Shown here: piece after piece, positions 11,641 to 14,033 of the stretch | How positions within the stretch are numbered: position 1 is the stretch's first letter | How the letters are laid out: each line of letters opens with the position of its first letter | From: an uncultured Oscillospiraceae bacterium | GTDB lineage: Bacteria; Bacillota_A; Clostridia; Oscillospirales; Oscillospiraceae | NCBI GenBank assembly: GCA_947631675.1 | Contig: CANRMG010000027.1 | Span: forward strand, 1 to 14,033 | Length of the DNA: 14,033 bases | Direction: 5' to 3' | Program-made: the position numbers and the translations under genes | The notes under the pieces: model-generated | The model's database searches: none | The model's input: the letters and a program-made list of their open reading frames with translations, nothing else | Told to the model about the DNA's origin: nothing

Positions 11641-12477
11641 TCAGCTCACCCTCCTTCCCAGAAACAGGTGCTTCAGTCCGACCGTGATGCGGATGTATAT
11701 CTTCACGATGGCCACGTCCAGCCACACCCCGCACCACAGGATCACCAGGGCCAGACCCAGCACGAAGAAGGCCACGCCGAAGAGCATCACCGCGTCGGCG
11801 ATGTAGCTGATGCACCACAGGCCGCCTACGGCGGCCAGCACCGCGCCGATCAGGATGGCCGCGCCGGGCAGGAGCATCACCGGCAGCAGCGCCAGGGCGA
11901 GCACCGCCAGGGGCACGCCCAGCACGATCACCGCCAGGATGAACAGCGGCACCCCCAGCCACAGGGGCATGGGCCGGTCCACGGCCGGCCGCTGGGGTTC
12001 ATATTCCTCCTCCGGCTCCCCGTCATGGACGGGTACAGAGACGAAGCGGGGCTCCGCAGGGGCGGGCTCCCTTTCCGGGGGCTCCTCCGCCGCGGGGCTC
12101 TCCTCCGCCGGGGCGCTCTCCGGGGCCTTGGGCCCCTCCGGCAGGTCCGGCAGACCGTAGTCGGGAAACTCGTCCGGTTCCTCTGTCTGCCCGGCCGGAG
12201 CGTCGGCGGGCTGGGCTGGCGCCGGCTGGGGCGCGGGCGCCGCCGGGGGCATGTCCCCGAACAGGAGCTCATCTGTAAGCTCTCCGGGCTCATAGACCCG
12301 GCTGAGCCGGATGGCGTTTTTCGTAGGGGAGCCGATGCGGGATACGAGCGCCTCCGCGCCGTCGGGGCCGGCCTCGTCGAACAGGGCCCCGAACCGGCGG
12401 AGCGTCTCGTCCCGGTCGGCGGCGGTCATAAAGATCAGCAGCCGGCCCAGCTCCGCGATATATCGCTGTTTGTTCAT
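11641..12477 (-). CDS. HAAS/DUF1700-like membrane protein
   Basis: The 278-residue product has three parts. The first ~60 residues (MNKQRYIAELGRLLIFMTAA, then DRDETLRRFGALFDEAGPDG, then SRIGSPTKNAIRL) match the HAAS/DUF1700 pattern: an alpha-helical unit with a four-to-five-turn acidic helix and a closing lgSPxxxA motif. An Ala/Pro/Glu-rich disordered linker runs from about 77 to 168. About four hydrophobic helices follow (174-188, 190-215, 218-235, 237-258), ending in a basic tail. HAAS proteins usually pair with PadR-type regulators, but none is seen here. An AAAGGAAAAGGT site precedes the ATG at 12477; the much longer frame upstream is antisense to proS. Its promoter is divergent from proS. 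The family assignment is tentative. Confidence 0.72.
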   Translation of the reverse strand: MNKQRYIAELGRLLIFMTAADRDETLRRFGALFDEAGPDGAEALVSRIGSPTKNAIRLSRVYEPGELTDELLFGDMPPAAPAPQPAPAQPADAPAGQTEEPDEFPDYGLPDLPEGPKAPESAPAEESPAAEEPPEREPAPAEPRFVSVPVHDGEPEEEYEPQRPAVDRPMPLWLGVPLFILAVIVLGVPLAVLALALLPVMLLPGAAILIGAVLAAVGGLWCISYIADAVMLFGVAFFVLGLALVILWCGVWLDVAIVKIYIRITVGLKHLFLGRRVS

Positions 12478-12534
12478 ACCTTTTCCTTTCAGCGGCCGGG
12501 ACGGCCCCGGCGCCGGTGCGCATAAATATACTGT

Positions 12535-12564
12535 ATTATACGGCACATGGGCCCGAACGGTCAA
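12535..12564 (-). promoter_or_regulatory. promoter of the HAAS-like operon
   Basis: Minus strand: TTGACC (12559-12564), 18-nt spacer, consensus TATAAT (12535-12540), about 58 nt before the ATG. Its -35 shares a palindrome with the -35 of the divergent proS promoter. Confidence 0.8.
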
Positions 12565-12576
12565 GTATCCACTTGA
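12561..12576. repeat. palindrome spanning both divergent -35 elements
   Basis: TCAAGT-ATCC-ACTTGA has perfect 6-bp arms and overlaps the -35 of the HAAS-like promoter and the -35 of the proS promoter. Much of the symmetry arises because both -35 boxes contain TTGA, so it may be coincidental. Confidence 0.45.
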
Positions 12577-12601
12577 CAAGGGGTGACGCCGTATATAAAA
12601 T
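12573..12601 (+). promoter_or_regulatory. promoter of proS
   Basis: Consensus TTGACA (12573-12578), 17-nt spacer, TAAAAT (12596-12601). The leader to the ATG is only about 30 nt, too short for a T-box, so proS is not under tRNA-Pro T-box control here. Confidence 0.78.
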
Positions 12602-12636
12602 AGGTAAGCTACTTCAAGAAACGAGGTCTGGAAACT

Positions 12637-14033
12637 ATGGCGAACAACAAGCAGGTGGAGCAGATCACCTCCATGGACGTGGACTTTGCCCAGTGGTATA
12701 CCGACGTGTGCACCAAGGCGGAGCTCATCGATTACTCCGGCGTCAAGGGCCTTTTCATCCTGCGGCCTTACGGCTACGCCATCTGGGAGAACATTCAGTC
12801 CTGGCTGGACGCGGAGTTCAAAAAGACAGGCCATGAGAACGTATCCATGCCCCTGCTTATCCCGGAGAGCCTTTTGCAGCGGGAGAAGGACCATGTGGAG
12901 GGCTTCGCCCCCGAGTGCGCCTGGGTGACCCTGGGCGGGAGCGAGGAGCTGCCCGAAAAGCTCTGCGTGCGCCCCACCAGCGAGACGCTTTTCTGCGACC
13001 ACTGGAAAAACGTCCTCCATTCCTGGCGGGACCTGCCTATGAAATATAACCAGTGGTGCAGCGTGCTGCGCTGGGAAAAGACCACCCGCCCCTTCCTGCG
13101 GGGCCGGGAGTTCCTCTGGCAGGAGGGCCACACCCTCCACGCCACGGAGGCCGAGGCCCGGGAGGAGACCCTGCAGATGCTGGAGATCTACGCCCGCTGC
13201 TGCGAGGAGCTGCTGGCCATGCCGGTGGTGAAGGGCAACAAGACAGACAAGGAAAAGTTCGCCGGCGCGGAGAACACCTACACCATCGAGTGCATGATGC
13301 ATGACCACAAGGCCCTCCAGTCCGGCACCAGCCACTACTTTGGCGACGGCTTTGCCCGGGCCTTCGACATCACCTTCCAGGACAAGAACAACCAGTCCGT
13401 CTATCCCCACCAGACCAGCTGGGGCCTCTCTACCCGCACCATCGGCGGGCTCATCATGACCCATGGCGACGACAACGGCTTGGTGCTGCCGCCCCATGTG
13501 GCCCCCATCCAGGTGGTGGTGATTCCTGTGGCCGCCCACAAGCCCGGCGTGACCGAGGCCGCCCAGGCAGTGGTGGACCGGCTGAAGGCCGCCGGCATCC
13601 GGGTCAAGGGGGACTTCTCCGACAACAGCCCCGGCTGGAAGTACGCCCAGTATGAGATGAAGGGCGTGCCCCTGCGGCTGGAGTTGGGCCCCCGGGACAT
13701 CGAAAACGGCATGGCCATGTCCGCCCGGCGGGACACTGGTGAAAAGGCTCCTCTTCCCCTGGAGGGGCTGGAGCAGGCCGTATCCGCCCTTCTGGAGGAC
13801 GTGCAGCAGAGCCTGTTCGACAAGGCCAAGGCCAATCTGGACAGCCACACCTGGCCCGCCTCTACCGTGGAGGAGGTCAAGGCCAAGGCCATGGACGGCT
13901 TCGTCAAGACCATGTGGTGCGGCGACGTGGCCTGCGAGGAGAAGATGAAGGAGCTGGCCGGCGTGTCCAGCCGGTGCATCCCCTTTGCCCAGGAGAAGCT
14001 GGGCGATGTGTGCCCTTGCTGCGGCCGGCCGGC
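12637..14033 (+). CDS. proS: prolyl-tRNA synthetase, archaeal/eukaryal (type 3) form, 3' end missing
   Basis: This class II synthetase charges tRNA-Pro with proline. 465 codons are present; type 3 enzymes are about 475-480 residues, so only a few codons lie beyond the right edge. Motif 1 lies around FILRPYGYAIWENIQSWLD (40-58). Motif 2 includes RWEKTTRPFLRGREFLWQEG (145-164) and VRPTSET (111-117). Motif 3 is GLSTRTIGGLIMTHGDDNGL (263-282). An anticodon-binding domain starts near P289 (APIQVVVIPV). A cysteine-rich C-terminal zinc domain follows (C428, C433, C447, C459, C461, C462), the hallmark of the type lacking the bacterial editing insertion. A GAGG lies about 10 nt before the ATG. The organism may carry a bacterial-type ProRS elsewhere, but this one is intact as far as seen. 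Confidence 0.96.
   Translation, partial: MANNKQVEQITSMDVDFAQWYTDVCTKAELIDYSGVKGLFILRPYGYAIWENIQSWLDAEFKKTGHENVSMPLLIPESLLQREKDHVEGFAPECAWVTLGGSEELPEKLCVRPTSETLFCDHWKNVLHSWRDLPMKYNQWCSVLRWEKTTRPFLRGREFLWQEGHTLHATEAEAREETLQMLEIYARCCEELLAMPVVKGNKTDKEKFAGAENTYTIECMMHDHKALQSGTSHYFGDGFARAFDITFQDKNNQSVYPHQTSWGLSTRTIGGLIMTHGDDNGLVLPPHVAPIQVVVIPVAAHKPGVTEAAQAVVDRLKAAGIRVKGDFSDNSPGWKYAQYEMKGVPLRLELGPRDIENGMAMSARRDTGEKAPLPLEGLEQAVSALLEDVQQSLFDKAKANLDSHTWPASTVEEVKAKAMDGFVKTMWCGDVACEEKMKELAGVSSRCIPFAQEKLGDVCPCCGRP

Noticed and set aside
12602..12636. T-box leader for proS
   Set aside because: The promoter lies only about 30 nt before the start codon, far too short for a T-box, and no T-box sequence is seen.
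11641..13848. A 735-codon minus-strand open frame across proS
   Set aside because: Upstream of 12477 it is antisense to a clear prolyl-tRNA synthetase with all class II motifs. Only the HAAS-like part after 12477 is coding.

Overview
The window looks like chromosomal DNA of a high-G+C Firmicute, most likely an Oscillospiraceae-type gut Clostridium (Flavonifractor/Intestinimonas/Lawsonibacter-like). This is an inference. It rests on GC-rich coding DNA with sigma-A promoters (TTGACA-17-TATAAT type), strong AGGAGG ribosome binding sites, a Clostridia-type L13 start, an archaeal/eukaryal-type (type 3) prolyl-tRNA synthetase, and XRE-plus-Ser/Thr-kinase gene pairs. No rRNA, tRNA, CRISPR array, transposase or integrase was seen.

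Layout. (1) 1-116 minus: the 5' end of rplM with its own promoter and a leader hairpin. (2) 404-970 plus: a divergent, short ThyX-like protein, closed by a shared hairpin terminator. (3) 1019-1969 minus: a secreted protein made of two tandem copies of an unknown ~130-residue unit. (4) 2074-3799 minus: a two-gene operon of a small XRE-type HTH protein and a membrane-anchored Hanks-type Ser/Thr kinase, overlapping by 8 nt. A tandem 8-bp repeat sits at the promoter. (5) 4043-6007 plus: a PurN-fold protein with both catalytic His and Asp positions replaced, then a zinc-ribbon/TM/three-SH3b protein. (6) 6080-7303 minus: a class II Fic (AMPylase-type) protein with its own promoter, in lower-GC DNA. 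The interval carrying it is bounded by a perfect 22-bp direct repeat that copies the 3' end of the next gene. (7) 7536-8893: a phage-like divergent switch. It has a sigma-70-region-4-like regulator (minus) and an XRE-S24 (cI/LexA-type) self-cleaving repressor (plus), with facing promoters that each contain a palindrome in the -35/-10 spacer, plus a third palindrome at the start of the minus transcript. (8) 9038-11352 minus: two overlapping class I/II aminotransferases. (9) 11431-12477 minus: a HAAS/DUF1700-like membrane protein and an abutting 69-residue membrane protein, divergent from (10) 12637-end plus: proS, missing only its last residues.

The most interesting part is 6050-8990. A Fic gene lies between two copies of a gene-end sequence, next to a DNA-damage-style switch. 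This looks like a domesticated or remnant mobile regulatory locus that received a Fic cargo gene. Several other genes are family members that have lost signature residues (ThyX-like, PurN-like) and are probably not doing the textbook reaction.
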